Source of the DNA: Streptomyces barringtoniae
GTDB taxonomy: Bacteria; Actinomycetota; Actinomycetes; Streptomycetales; Streptomycetaceae
Direction: 5' to 3'
Assembly (NCBI RefSeq): GCF_020819595.1
Contig: NZ_JAJHNP010000034.1
Coordinates: forward strand, 1-62,130
Length of the DNA: 62,130 nt
In this document: in pieces, positions 35,734-43,629 of the stretch
Position numbering within the stretch: the stretch's first letter is position 1
Layout: each line of letters opens with the position of its first letter
Notes under the pieces: model-generated
What the model was told of the DNA's origin: nothing
What the model saw: only the letters and a program-made list of their open reading frames with translations
Database searches by the model: none
Program-made: the position numbers and the translations under genes

Positions 35734-36894
35734 ATGGCGTACGGCGACTATCAGGACGAGATCTACATGGACGGGCTGCGCGGGGTGGTGCCGCGCTTCC
35801 CGATGACCTACGACGAACTGGAGCCGCTGGCTCAGGCCGCGATGCCCGCCTCGGTGCGCTCCTACGTCATGGCCGGAGCCGGCGACGAGCGCACCCAGCG
35901 AGCCAACGTCACCGCGTTCGAACGCTGGGGCCTCGTCCCGCGGATGATGGTGGGGGCCACGGACCGGGATCTGTCCGTCGACCTGTTCGGGATGCGCCTG
36001 CCCTCACCGCTGTTCATGGCCCCGGTCGGCGTGATCGGGCTGTGCGCGCAGGACGGCCACGGCGATCTCGCCACGGCCCGTGCCGCCGCCCGCACCGGCG
36101 TGCCGATGGTCGCCTCCACCCTGACCGTCGATCCGCTGGAGGAGGTCGCCGCCGAGTTCGGCGCCACCCCGGGCTTCTTCCAGCTCTACACGCCCACAGA
36201 CCGTGAGCTGGCCGAGAGCCTGGTGCACCGGGCCGAGAAGGCCGGCTTCAAGGGCGTCGTGGTCACCCTGGACACCTGGATCACCGGCTGGCGCCCCCGC
36301 GATCTCGCCGTCAGCAACTTCCCCCAGCTGCGCGGGAACTGCCTGACCAACTACACCAGCGACCCCGTCTTCCGCGCCCGCCTTGCCCGCAGTCCGGAGG
36401 ACGACCCGGCGGCCGCGGTCGCCGAGTGGGTGCGGATCTTCGGCAACCCGCTCACCTGGGACGACTTGTCCTGGCTACGCTCGATCACCGACCTGCCGCT
36501 GATCCTGAAGGGCATCTGCCACCCCGACGACGTCCGCCGCGCCAAGGACGGCGGCGTGGACGGCATCTACTGCTCCAACCACGGCGGCCGCCAGGCCAAT
36601 GGCGGCCTGCCCGCCCTCGACGTTCTGCCCGGCGTGGTCCAGGCCGCCGACGGCACGCCCGTCCTGTTCGACTCCGGTGTCCGCACCGGAGCCGACATCA
36701 TCAAGGCCATCGCCCTGGGCGCCACCGTCGTCGGCATTGGCCGCCCCTACGCGTACGGCCTCGCCTACGGCGGCGAGGCCGGCGTCGTCCACGTCCTGCG
36801 GTCCCTGCTCGCCGAAGCAGACCTGATCATGGCCGTCGACGGCTATCCCACCCTCGCCGACCTCGCCCCCGAGGCCATCCGCCGCCTCATCTGA
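35734..36894 (+). CDS. FMN-dependent alpha-hydroxyacid oxidase/dehydrogenase
   Basis: The 386-residue protein belongs to the lactate oxidase/lactate 2-monooxygenase/mandelate dehydrogenase family. The active-site His283 and Arg286 are in CSNHGGRQ. FMN-binding DSGVRTGADIIKAIALGA follows near 309, and substrate-side FFQLYTPTDRELAE lies near 150. GAGGAGG precedes the ATG. No membrane segment is seen, so it is soluble. The neighbouring benzoylformate-decarboxylase-like gene suggests it oxidises mandelate or a related 2-hydroxyacid to the 2-oxoacid. Lactate monooxygenase is the main alternative. Confidence 0.9.
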   Translation: MAYGDYQDEIYMDGLRGVVPRFPMTYDELEPLAQAAMPASVRSYVMAGAGDERTQRANVTAFERWGLVPRMMVGATDRDLSVDLFGMRLPSPLFMAPVGVIGLCAQDGHGDLATARAAARTGVPMVASTLTVDPLEEVAAEFGATPGFFQLYTPTDRELAESLVHRAEKAGFKGVVVTLDTWITGWRPRDLAVSNFPQLRGNCLTNYTSDPVFRARLARSPEDDPAAAVAEWVRIFGNPLTWDDLSWLRSITDLPLILKGICHPDDVRRAKDGGVDGIYCSNHGGRQANGGLPALDVLPGVVQAADGTPVLFDSGVRTGADIIKAIALGATVVGIGRPYAYGLAYGGEAGVVHVLRSLLAEADLIMAVDGYPTLADLAPEAIRRLI

Positions 36895-37170
36895 CAGCCG
36901 CCGACCAGTGGGGGCGAACGCATCGGCGGTACCTCGCTCACCGAGTGGTCGGCCATGGTCCACCTCCTCAGCGACCCGGGCCCAGCTCCCATCAGGCCCG
37001 TCAGCGAACGGTGTGTATGTCATGACAAGCACCTATTTGTGCAGCAGGATCAGACTGGCGCACGCTTCCGGCACCCCACGACGCCGAAAACGGGTCGACA
37101 CCGCACGGAATAGCGCGCACCCCTCCACCAGACCCGTCGAACCAGAAACCCAGCCCCAGCAAGGAAGTCG

Positions 37171-38790
37171 ATGGCAACCATGACTGAGAAGTCCACCGTC
37201 CGCAGCGTGACCTACGACCTGCTGCGAACTCTGAAACTCACCACGGTCTTCGGCAACCCCGGTTCCACCGAGCAGCCGTTCCTGCAGGAATTCCCCGAGG
37301 ACTTCACCTACGTCCTGGCACTGCAGGAGGCTTCCGTCATCGCGATGGCCGACACCTTCGCCCAGGTCACCGGCCGACCCGCGCTGGTCAACCTGCACTC
37401 CTCGGCCGGGATGGGAAACGCCGTGGGCAACCTGGTGGCGGCCTACCACGGCAACACACCCCTGATCATCACCTCCGGCCAGCAACACCGGGAGCTGGTG
37501 ATCGGCGACCCGTATCTCGGCAACCGAGAGGCCGTCACGCTCCCCAAGCCGTGGGTGAAGTGGTCGTACGAACCGGCCCGCGCCGAAGATGTACCAGAGG
37601 CCTTCATGCGGGCCTACGCGGAGGCGCTGCAGCCGCCGACGGGCCCGGTGTACCTGTCGATTCCCATGGACGACTGGAAGCGGCCCCTGTCCGGCTTCAC
37701 CCGGGTGCGGACGGTCAGCGACCGCGTCGCCCCCGACACCGCGCGACTGCGCATGTTCGCCGATCGCATCTCGGCCAGCCGTCGTCCCGCCCTGGTCTTC
37801 GGTCCGGAGGTGGACCGCGCCGGCGGCTGGGACGCGGCCGTCGCCCTGGCGGAGAAGCTGCGCGCGGCCGTCTACGGCGCCCCGCTGCTGGACCGGGCTT
37901 CCTTCCCCGAGGACCACCCCCTCTTCGGCGGCCCGCTCGGCATGTCGGTCAAGACCATCAGCGATCGGTTGACCGGCCACGACCTGGTGGTCGTGATCGG
38001 CGCGGAGGTGTTCCGCTACTACCCCTACGTGCCCGGGCCGTACCTGCCGGAGGGCACGGAGCTGCTGCAGATCACCGGCAACCCGGCGGTAGCCGCGGCG
38101 GCGCGGGTCGGTGACAGCCTCCTGGGCGATCCCAAGACGGCGATCGAGCTGCTCCTGGACATGGTCGCCGAGGGTTCGGCGCGGACCGCGCCGGAACCGA
38201 TGCCGCGGCCCCGCGAGCTCCCCCAGGCGCCGAACACCCCGCTCACCCCGCCGGAGGTGTACGCCACCCTCAGCAGGGTCCGGCCGGCCGACGCGGTCAT
38301 CGTCAACGAGTCGACCTCGACGATGGCGCAGCAGATCGAGTGGCTCCCCACCAACCGGACCGGATCGTTCTTCGCCACGGCCAGCGGAGGCATCGGCTGG
38401 GGCACCCCGGCCGCCGTGGGCGTCGCACTCGGCGACCGGGACAGGGGCGCCGAACGGCCGGTGATCGGCCTGATCGGCGACGGCTCCTTCCAGTACTCCG
38501 TGCAGGCCATCTACACGGCCGCCCAGCACAACCTCCCGATCGTCTACGTCGTCATGCGCAACCAGGAGTACTCCATCCTCAAGTCGTTCGCCGTGCTGGA
38601 GGAGACCCCCGGGGTGCCGGGGCTCGACCTGCCCGGGCTCGACATCGCCTCCGTCGCCCGCGGCTTCGGATGCCGCGCGGTCGACGTGGAGACCACCGAG
38701 GACCTGGAGCGCGAGTTCAAGTCGGCCCTGGCCGCCGGCACCACCACCGTCATCGTCGTCGCGACACAGCCCCAGAAGGCGATGTTGTAG
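37171..38790 (+). CDS. mdlC: Benzoylformate decarboxylase-like ThDP enzyme
   Basis: The 539-residue protein aligns over its full length with Pseudomonas putida benzoylformate decarboxylase as I recall it. It keeps FGNPGSTE with Ser32, LALQEAS with the cofactor Glu53, NLHSSAG with His76, and the ThDP/Mg region IGDGSFQYS. The position of the second catalytic His (His281 in P. putida, VFRYHQY) is Tyr284 here in VFRYYPY. It would convert benzoylformate or a similar 2-oxoacid to the aldehyde and CO2. AAGGA precedes the ATG. It is in line with the FMN oxidase upstream and an SDR downstream. Confidence 0.88.
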   Translation: MATMTEKSTVRSVTYDLLRTLKLTTVFGNPGSTEQPFLQEFPEDFTYVLALQEASVIAMADTFAQVTGRPALVNLHSSAGMGNAVGNLVAAYHGNTPLIITSGQQHRELVIGDPYLGNREAVTLPKPWVKWSYEPARAEDVPEAFMRAYAEALQPPTGPVYLSIPMDDWKRPLSGFTRVRTVSDRVAPDTARLRMFADRISASRRPALVFGPEVDRAGGWDAAVALAEKLRAAVYGAPLLDRASFPEDHPLFGGPLGMSVKTISDRLTGHDLVVVIGAEVFRYYPYVPGPYLPEGTELLQITGNPAVAAAARVGDSLLGDPKTAIELLLDMVAEGSARTAPEPMPRPRELPQAPNTPLTPPEVYATLSRVRPADAVIVNESTSTMAQQIEWLPTNRTGSFFATASGGIGWGTPAAVGVALGDRDRGAERPVIGLIGDGSFQYSVQAIYTAAQHNLPIVYVVMRNQEYSILKSFAVLEETPGVPGLDLPGLDIASVARGFGCRAVDVETTEDLEREFKSALAAGTTTVIVVATQPQKAML

Positions 38791-38850
38791 GCCACGCGGA
38801 TCGCACCGTCTAAGAAAGAACAGCGGAGAAGCGGAGAGAGGACAACAAAC

Positions 38851-39612
38851 ATGGACTTCGGACTGAAGGACCGGGTGTACATAGTCACCGGCGGCACCCG
38901 CGGGCTGGGCATGGCCGCCGCGCGCGAGCTGGTGGCGGACGGCGCGCGGGTGGTCGTCAGCGGCCGCGACGAGAAGTCGGTCGCGGCCGCTCAGGCGGAC
39001 CTCGGCGGCCCGGCGCAGGCAGTCGGCGTCGTGGCCGACAACGCCGACACCGACACTCCGCAGCGGCTGATCGCCGCGGCTCGCGACACCTTCAAACGGC
39101 TGGACGGGGTGCTCATCAGCGTCGGCGGACCCCCCGCGGGCACCTCGGACACCATCGACGACGACCAGTGGCGCGCCTCCTTCGAGTCGGTCTTCCTCGG
39201 CGCGGTGCGGCTCTCCCGCGCCGTCGCCGCCGAGCTGGGCGAGGGAGGTGCCATCGGCTTCGTCCTCTCCAGCTCCGTGTACGAGCCCATTCCCGGCCTC
39301 GCGATCTCCAACGCCCTGCGGCCGGGCCTGGCCGGCTACGCGAAGAACCTCGCCAACGAGCTGGGCCCCAGAGGCATCCGTGTCGTCGGCCTCGTGCCCG
39401 CCCACATCGAGACCGACCGGCTACGCGAACTCGACGCACGGCACGGTGACGCCGACGCCGCCCGCGAACGCGCCACCGCCGGCGTCCCCCTGCGCCGCTA
39501 CGGAACCCCGGACGAGTTCGGCCGCAGCGCCGCCTTCCTGCTCTCGCCCGCAGCGTCGTACCTCACGGGCGTGATGCTGTCGATCGACGGCGGCGTTCGC
39601 AAAGGCTTCTAG
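38851..39612 (+). CDS. Atypical short-chain dehydrogenase/reductase
   Basis: The 253-residue protein has the SDR cofactor motif TGGTRGLG at residues 13-20 and the NNAG-equivalent SVGGP. The usual Ser-Tyr-Lys catalytic set is not present: the region reads LSSSVYEPIPGLAISNALRP and the expected YxxxK is SNALR. It ends with the normal LTGVMLSIDGGVRKGF. Such SNxxR forms make up a known side branch of SDRs with uncertain chemistry. It starts 60 bases after the decarboxylase gene and may act on the aldehyde product. Confidence 0.87.
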   Translation: MDFGLKDRVYIVTGGTRGLGMAAARELVADGARVVVSGRDEKSVAAAQADLGGPAQAVGVVADNADTDTPQRLIAAARDTFKRLDGVLISVGGPPAGTSDTIDDDQWRASFESVFLGAVRLSRAVAAELGEGGAIGFVLSSSVYEPIPGLAISNALRPGLAGYAKNLANELGPRGIRVVGLVPAHIETDRLRELDARHGDADAARERATAGVPLRRYGTPDEFGRSAAFLLSPAASYLTGVMLSIDGGVRKGF

Positions 39613-39791
39613 AGTCTCCGCGGTCAAGACCGCGAATCGAGCGGGTTCACGCTGGGGCGGTCGCCGGGCAAGCGCCGAGACCGTATGGCCGCCCTTTCGC
39701 CGCAAGCGCCGTACGGCGGTGAAAACAAGCACGCCATCGGCCTGAGCACACCCCGTGAGGTGGGCGGTACGCGCGCGGTCAGCGTTGTGCC

Positions 39792-40430
39792 GTGCTACGA
39801 GAGGAACCCATCCTCACCACTGTGGCGACTTCCGAGAGCCGGAGGTATCCCGCGCAGCCCGCCGGTTGCGACTCCGGCGGCCTCGTGGGGCGCGCGCACG
39901 AGCTGGCGCTGATCGACTCACTGTTCGCCGATCAGGATCGCACCGGGTACGGCCCCGTCGGCCGCGGGTTGCTGCTGCGTGGTGACCCAGGGGTCGGGAA
40001 GACCGCGCTGCTCGACGTCGCCGCGGCCCGGTCGAGTGCCGTCGGCAGGCGTGTACTGCGCGGCTGCGGCGCGGAGTTCGAGGCCGGGATCAGTTTCGCG
40101 ATGATCCACCAGATGCTCTACCCACTGCGCGCGGACGCCGGCCTCCTGCCCGGCCCGCAGCGCGATGTCCTCTGCCGGCTCTTCGACCTGACACCGACGG
40201 CTCCCCCGGACCCGCTGACCGCCGGGACAGCCGTACTCGCCCTGCTCGGCGCCGCCGCCGCCGAATGCCCGCTGCCGCTGGTGGCCGATGACGCGCCGTG
40301 GATCGACCCGGCCCGCGCCACGGTACTGGCCTTCGCCGTGCGTCGGCTGGGCCAAGCCCCTGTGGCGCTGCCGGCCGCTGCCCGTACCGGTGGCGCAGAT
40401 CGACCCGCCCAGCGCCCCCAGCGCCGGCAT
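39792..40430 (+). pseudogene. LAL-type LuxR regulator, N-terminal remnant
   Basis: From GTG 39792 the frame has a full P-loop ATPase opening: GGLVGRAHELALIDSLF, Walker A GDPGVGKTALL near 65, and Walker B LPLVADDAPWID near 155. Similarity ends near VRRLGQAPVAL at about residue 190. The frame then stays open to 40850, but the text is low-complexity and matches nothing. A complete LAL protein has about 900 residues and a C-terminal HTH, so over three quarters is missing. Confidence 0.75.
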
Positions 40431-40995
40431 CCCCAACCGGTGAGTGTCCTGGTCCAGGTGGAGAGGAATCCGAAGCCGCACGGTAGGCCGAGAACGAACG
40501 CATCGACAGGCCCTGGCGCGAGCGGGCGGCCAAGGCGAAAACCGAAGCCAGCCGATCGGGGGCTGTTGGCGCCCTGTGAGAAACGATCACAGCGGCACTG
40601 GGTTCGGCCGATCTTGCCCTACACCCAGGTGGGCCGGCCTTGGCTGAAATCCTCGGTGCAGCCCGTTCCCGGGGAGCCCAACCTGACTGGTGCAAAGGGC
40701 GGGCGAGGGCGCATTGATGAAGGCCTGTCCGGTGGGTTGCAGTCTCATCGCGAGCTATCGGCGCTCCGTAGCGCGGGTGCGGAGGTTGCGCTGGTCAAAG
40801 ACGTGAACCCCACGCAGTGGGGGCGGGATCCATCCGATCGGCGGCGCTGAAGGCCATGTGACGAGCGCGGTTGGCTCTGGCAGCTGACCACCGTCCGACG
40901 TAGTCGGCTGTGTCCACCGTCGGTCGCCGCAAGGTTCTGGCCCGCCCGCCCATATGCTGCTGGCTGGCGCACGTGGACGGCGGTCAGGAGTGGGC
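40431..40995. other. Interval with no recognised gene
   Basis: About 565 bases of GC-rich sequence following the truncated LAL gene. The plus-strand frame remains open to 40850 without family similarity, and minus-strand frames are equally uninformative. It probably contains rearrangement debris plus the promoter of the DUF1003 gene. Confidence 0.35.
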
Positions 40996-41493
40996 ATGGG
41001 CGGTGCGGCGAGCGGTCCCGGTGGTCAGAGGGGTTCGGGCAGCTTGGCTCTGCGGCTGCGGCGCGAACAGGACGTGCTCGCGCGGATGCGCGGGACCGAG
41101 GACCGGATCGCGGACGCGATCACCGCCTTCGCCGGCACCATGATGTTCGTCTATATCCACGCCGCGTGGTTCACGGTCTGGATCGTGTGCAACGAAGGCG
41201 CCTTCGGCCAGGAGGCCGTCTGGGATCCCTTCCCCTTCGGTCTGCTCACGATGATCGTCAGCCTGGAGGCGATCTTCCTGTCCACCTTCGTGATGGTGAG
41301 CCAGAACCGCCAGGCTGCTCGCGAGAATGTCCGCGCCGACCTCGACTTCGAAACCAACGTACGCTCGGAGGTCTGGTCGATCCACATGGGCCGCGCCCTG
41401 GGCGTCGAGCCGGTGGAGGTCGAGCGCAGGGTGCAGGAAGTCCTCGCGGAGAACCGCGCCCGGATGATCGACTCTGGCCAGTCCTCCCGGTAG
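40996..41493 (+). CDS. DUF1003 membrane protein
   Basis: The 165-residue protein has an N-terminal basic segment and two membrane helices (MMFVYIHAAWFTVWIVCN near 57 and LLTMIVSLEAIFLSTFVMVS near 90). A charged C-terminal helix follows with NRQAARENVRADLDFETN, the DUF1003 signature. CAGGAG lies five bases before the ATG. The family has no known reaction. The next recognisable gene on this strand is a damaged HTH gene. Confidence 0.88.
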   Translation: MGGAASGPGGQRGSGSLALRLRREQDVLARMRGTEDRIADAITAFAGTMMFVYIHAAWFTVWIVCNEGAFGQEAVWDPFPFGLLTMIVSLEAIFLSTFVMVSQNRQAARENVRADLDFETNVRSEVWSIHMGRALGVEPVEVERRVQEVLAENRARMIDSGQSSR

Positions 41494-41626
41494 CCAGTAC
41501 TCCCAGTAAGAGGGGCGAGGTCCCGCTGCCGGACCGACGGCGCAGTACCCGGCCGGGGCCACCCCGCCGGGGGGCGATCAGAGGGATGCCCGGGCCAGGC
41601 TGTGGGAGCCGTACGCGAAGCTGCGG

Positions 41627-42251
41627 ATGACCTCCGTCTGGTTGAGCCGACAGCCGGTTCGGCTCATGCCTCAAAAGATGGTCCGGCGAATCGCTAACGG
41701 ATCCACAGCCGGATCGCGGCGACGGCGGCCGTGCCGTGAAGGGCAAGCCCTCGCCATGATCGTGCCGGTGCTGCGCCGGATGCTCGCCCGGCCGGCCCGA
41801 CCCGTCCGTCTGGAGCGCGCCGAGGTCGAGCAGCAGGCCCTGGCTGCCGTCGCCGCGGCCCTGCGCACAGTGGACCCGGGCGTGGAGCGGCTGGATCGGG
41901 AACTGTTCAGCGCCGCCGACCGCGCCGTGCACCGGCTGGTGTACGCAGCACACCGCCACACCACCCAAGAAACCGGCGCGAATACCGTTCCGCTCGACCA
42001 CCTGTGCTCCACGTCCCCAGGCGGATCACGGTGATCCGGTGGACGAGCTGACAGCGCTGGCCCGTGCCGTGCAGGCCCGGGTGCTGGACGTGGCGGAGGC
42101 GCGCCTCATCGTCCGTACGCGCCTCGACGGCGAAGCCATGAGCCGGCTCGCGGCCGAGCGCGGGGTGAGCGCGCGTCAGCTCTACCGTCACCGCAACGCC
42201 GTCGAGCAGCACTTGGCCGCGTATCTGCGACGCCGGATCGAGGGCCTGTAG
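41627..42251 (+). pseudogene. HTH protein split by a frameshift
   Basis: Two overlapping pieces appear to be one gene. The first, to 42034, encodes a helical region (ALAMIVPVLRRMLARPARPV, LDRELFSAADRAVHRLVYAA). The second, from GTG 42039, encodes VQARVLDVAEARLIVRTRLD and an HTH with MSRLAAERGVSARQLYRHRN near its middle. The second part resembles a sigma-factor region 4-like HTH. They differ by frame, with four bases between the stop and the next start. Either a single-base indel split one gene or two coupled small proteins exist; the first seems likelier. Confidence 0.5.
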
Positions 42252-42273
42252 GGCGCCCGACCGGGTGATCTCC

Positions 42274-42300
42274 GATGGCTGGATGTAAATTCCAGCCATC
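42274..42300. terminator. Hairpin after the split HTH gene
   Basis: Perfect nine-base arms GATGGCTGG and CCAGCCATC with a nine-base AT-rich loop. It lies 22 bases after the HTH stop and before the 3' end of the convergent MarR gene at 42466, so it probably ends transcription from the left. A short T-containing stretch follows on the plus strand. Confidence 0.65.
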
Positions 42301-42465
42301 AGCCTCTCTATTCACGAGTGACGGCGGCCCAGCCCGGTTTCGGACGATGCCGCCAGTTCCGCTCCGGGGCGGCGGCCGATGGCCCCGGGCCGGGTGCCGC
42401 ATGGCGCGCGGTGAGCACGACCGTCTCGTGCTGACACCCGCGACGCCTCTTTCCTGGCTCCCTCA

Positions 42466-42915
42466 CTACGGCTGCTGGTCGCGGCCTGCGTCTCCGAGTT
42501 CCCTGAGCAGCAGGGTCAGGGTCGCGAGCCGCTCGGGTCCGAGCAGCTCCTCGATCCAGCGGCTTGTCTCCTGTGCCTGCTGGCGGCCCAGGGCTGCTCG
42601 TTCGTGCCCGGCAGGAGTCAGGGAGACCAGTTGCCGGCGGCGGTTGCCGGGGTCCGTGCTCTTGGTGATCAGGCCGCGGGCCACGAGCCGGTCGAGAAGT
42701 GGGGTGAGCGTCGACCGGTCGACCGCGGCGAGGGCGCCCAGCGTCTTCTGGTCGAGGCTTCCACGCTCGTCCAGGACGTGAAGCACCGCGAACTGCGGAG
42801 GCGTGAGGTCACCGCTGCGCAGCTGCCACGAGGCGTTCACCGCCTGCGAGGCGCGTCGCAGCTGGTGGGCCATGCCGTCTTCCAGCGTCCCGTCGTATCG
42901 CGCTCCGGTCGTCAT
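42466..42915 (-). CDS. MarR-family repressor of the UbiX/UbiD genes
   Basis: The 149-residue protein has a MarR winged HTH: TPPQFAVLHVLDERGSLDQK, recognition helix AAVDRSTLTPLLDRLVARGL and wing DPGNRRRQLVSLTPAGHE. It diverges from the UbiX gene with 114 bases between starts. That gap contains two pairs of 10-base palindromes, one pair near each gene, so autoregulation plus control of the decarboxylase genes is likely. Ligands of such MarR proteins are usually the phenolic or aromatic acid substrate. Confidence 0.9.
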   Translation of the reverse strand: MTTGARYDGTLEDGMAHQLRRASQAVNASWQLRSGDLTPPQFAVLHVLDERGSLDQKTLGALAAVDRSTLTPLLDRLVARGLITKSTDPGNRRRQLVSLTPAGHERAALGRQQAQETSRWIEELLGPERLATLTLLLRELGDAGRDQQP

Positions 42916-42930
42916 GAGTACAGGCTACCT

Positions 42931-42955
42931 CCGTATACGGTCAGTCGGTACACGG
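42931..42955. promoter_or_regulatory. Candidate MarR operator pair, repressor side
   Basis: CCGTATACGG at 42931-42940 is a perfect palindrome. CGGTACACGG at 42946-42955 differs from CCGTACACGG at one base. The two are 15 bases apart start to start and lie just upstream of the MarR start. The same unit and spacing recur at 42993-43017. Binding is inferred. Confidence 0.6.
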
Positions 42956-42992
42956 ACTGTTTGCACTCGGAAGTTTCGGCAGCTACATTGTT

Positions 42993-43017
42993 CCGTGTAC
43001 GGACTTACCGTGTACGG
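42993..43017. promoter_or_regulatory. Candidate MarR operator pair, UbiX side
   Basis: Two copies of CCGTGTACGG at 42993-43002 and 43008-43017, again 15 bases apart start to start. The second ends 12 bases before the UbiX ATG, so a bound repressor would cover the start region. The unit matches the pair at 42931-42955. Confidence 0.65.
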
Positions 43018-43029
43018 AAGGTGCATCCC

Positions 43030-43629
43030 ATGTCCCGACGTGTGATCTTGGGGATGACCGGAGCGACCGGCGCCGTCTTCGGTGTCGAACTGCTTCGCCG
43101 GCTGCGGGAGCAGCCGGATGTGGAGACTCATCTCGTTCTGTCCCAATGGGCCAGGGCGACCATCCATCTGGAGACCGACCTGTCGGTCCGCGAAGTCACC
43201 GACCTGGCCGACGTGACCTATACGTGGAACGACCAAGGGGCGGCAATCTCATCAGGTTCATTCCGCGTGGACGGAATGATTGTCGCGCCGTGCAGCATGA
43301 AGACCCTCGCCGGCATCCGAACCGGATATGCCGACGGTCTCATCCCCCGGGCTGCCGACGTCACGCTGAAGGAGCGCCGCCCCTTGGTGCTCGTACCGAG
43401 GGAGACTCCGCTCAGCGAGATCCATCTCGAGAACATGCTGGCGCTCTCACGCATGGGAGCGAGGATCGTGCCGCCGATGCCGGCCTTCTACAGCCGTCCG
43501 AAAACCATTGACGAGCTCGTTGAGCATGTCGTTGTCCGAGTCCTGGACCAACTCGATATCCAGGTGGCTTCGGCGCAGCGCTGGGACGGAATGCCGCGCC
43601 CCTCCGAACTGAAAGGCGTAACCAACTGA
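43030..43629 (+). CDS. ubiX: UbiX-like flavin prenyltransferase
   Basis: The 199-residue protein has the UbiX flavin-binding opening VILGMTGATGAVFGVELL, the central APCSMKTLAGIRTGYADGLI near 90, and ERRPLVLVPRETPLSEIHLE near 118, all diagnostic. It should make prenylated FMN, the cofactor of UbiD decarboxylases. The ATG at 43030 begins the conserved region; the longer frame overlaps the operators and MarR gene. The stop overlaps the UbiD start as TGATG, so the two are translationally coupled. Similar pairs in Streptomyces decarboxylate vanillate and related acids. Confidence 0.93.
   Translation: MSRRVILGMTGATGAVFGVELLRRLREQPDVETHLVLSQWARATIHLETDLSVREVTDLADVTYTWNDQGAAISSGSFRVDGMIVAPCSMKTLAGIRTGYADGLIPRAADVTLKERRPLVLVPRETPLSEIHLENMLALSRMGARIVPPMPAFYSRPKTIDELVEHVVVRVLDQLDIQVASAQRWDGMPRPSELKGVTN

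Noticed and set aside
37033..39405. 790-residue minus-strand open frame
   Set aside because: It is the antisense shadow of the decarboxylase and SDR genes; composition is Gly/Arg/Val-rich with no family motif.
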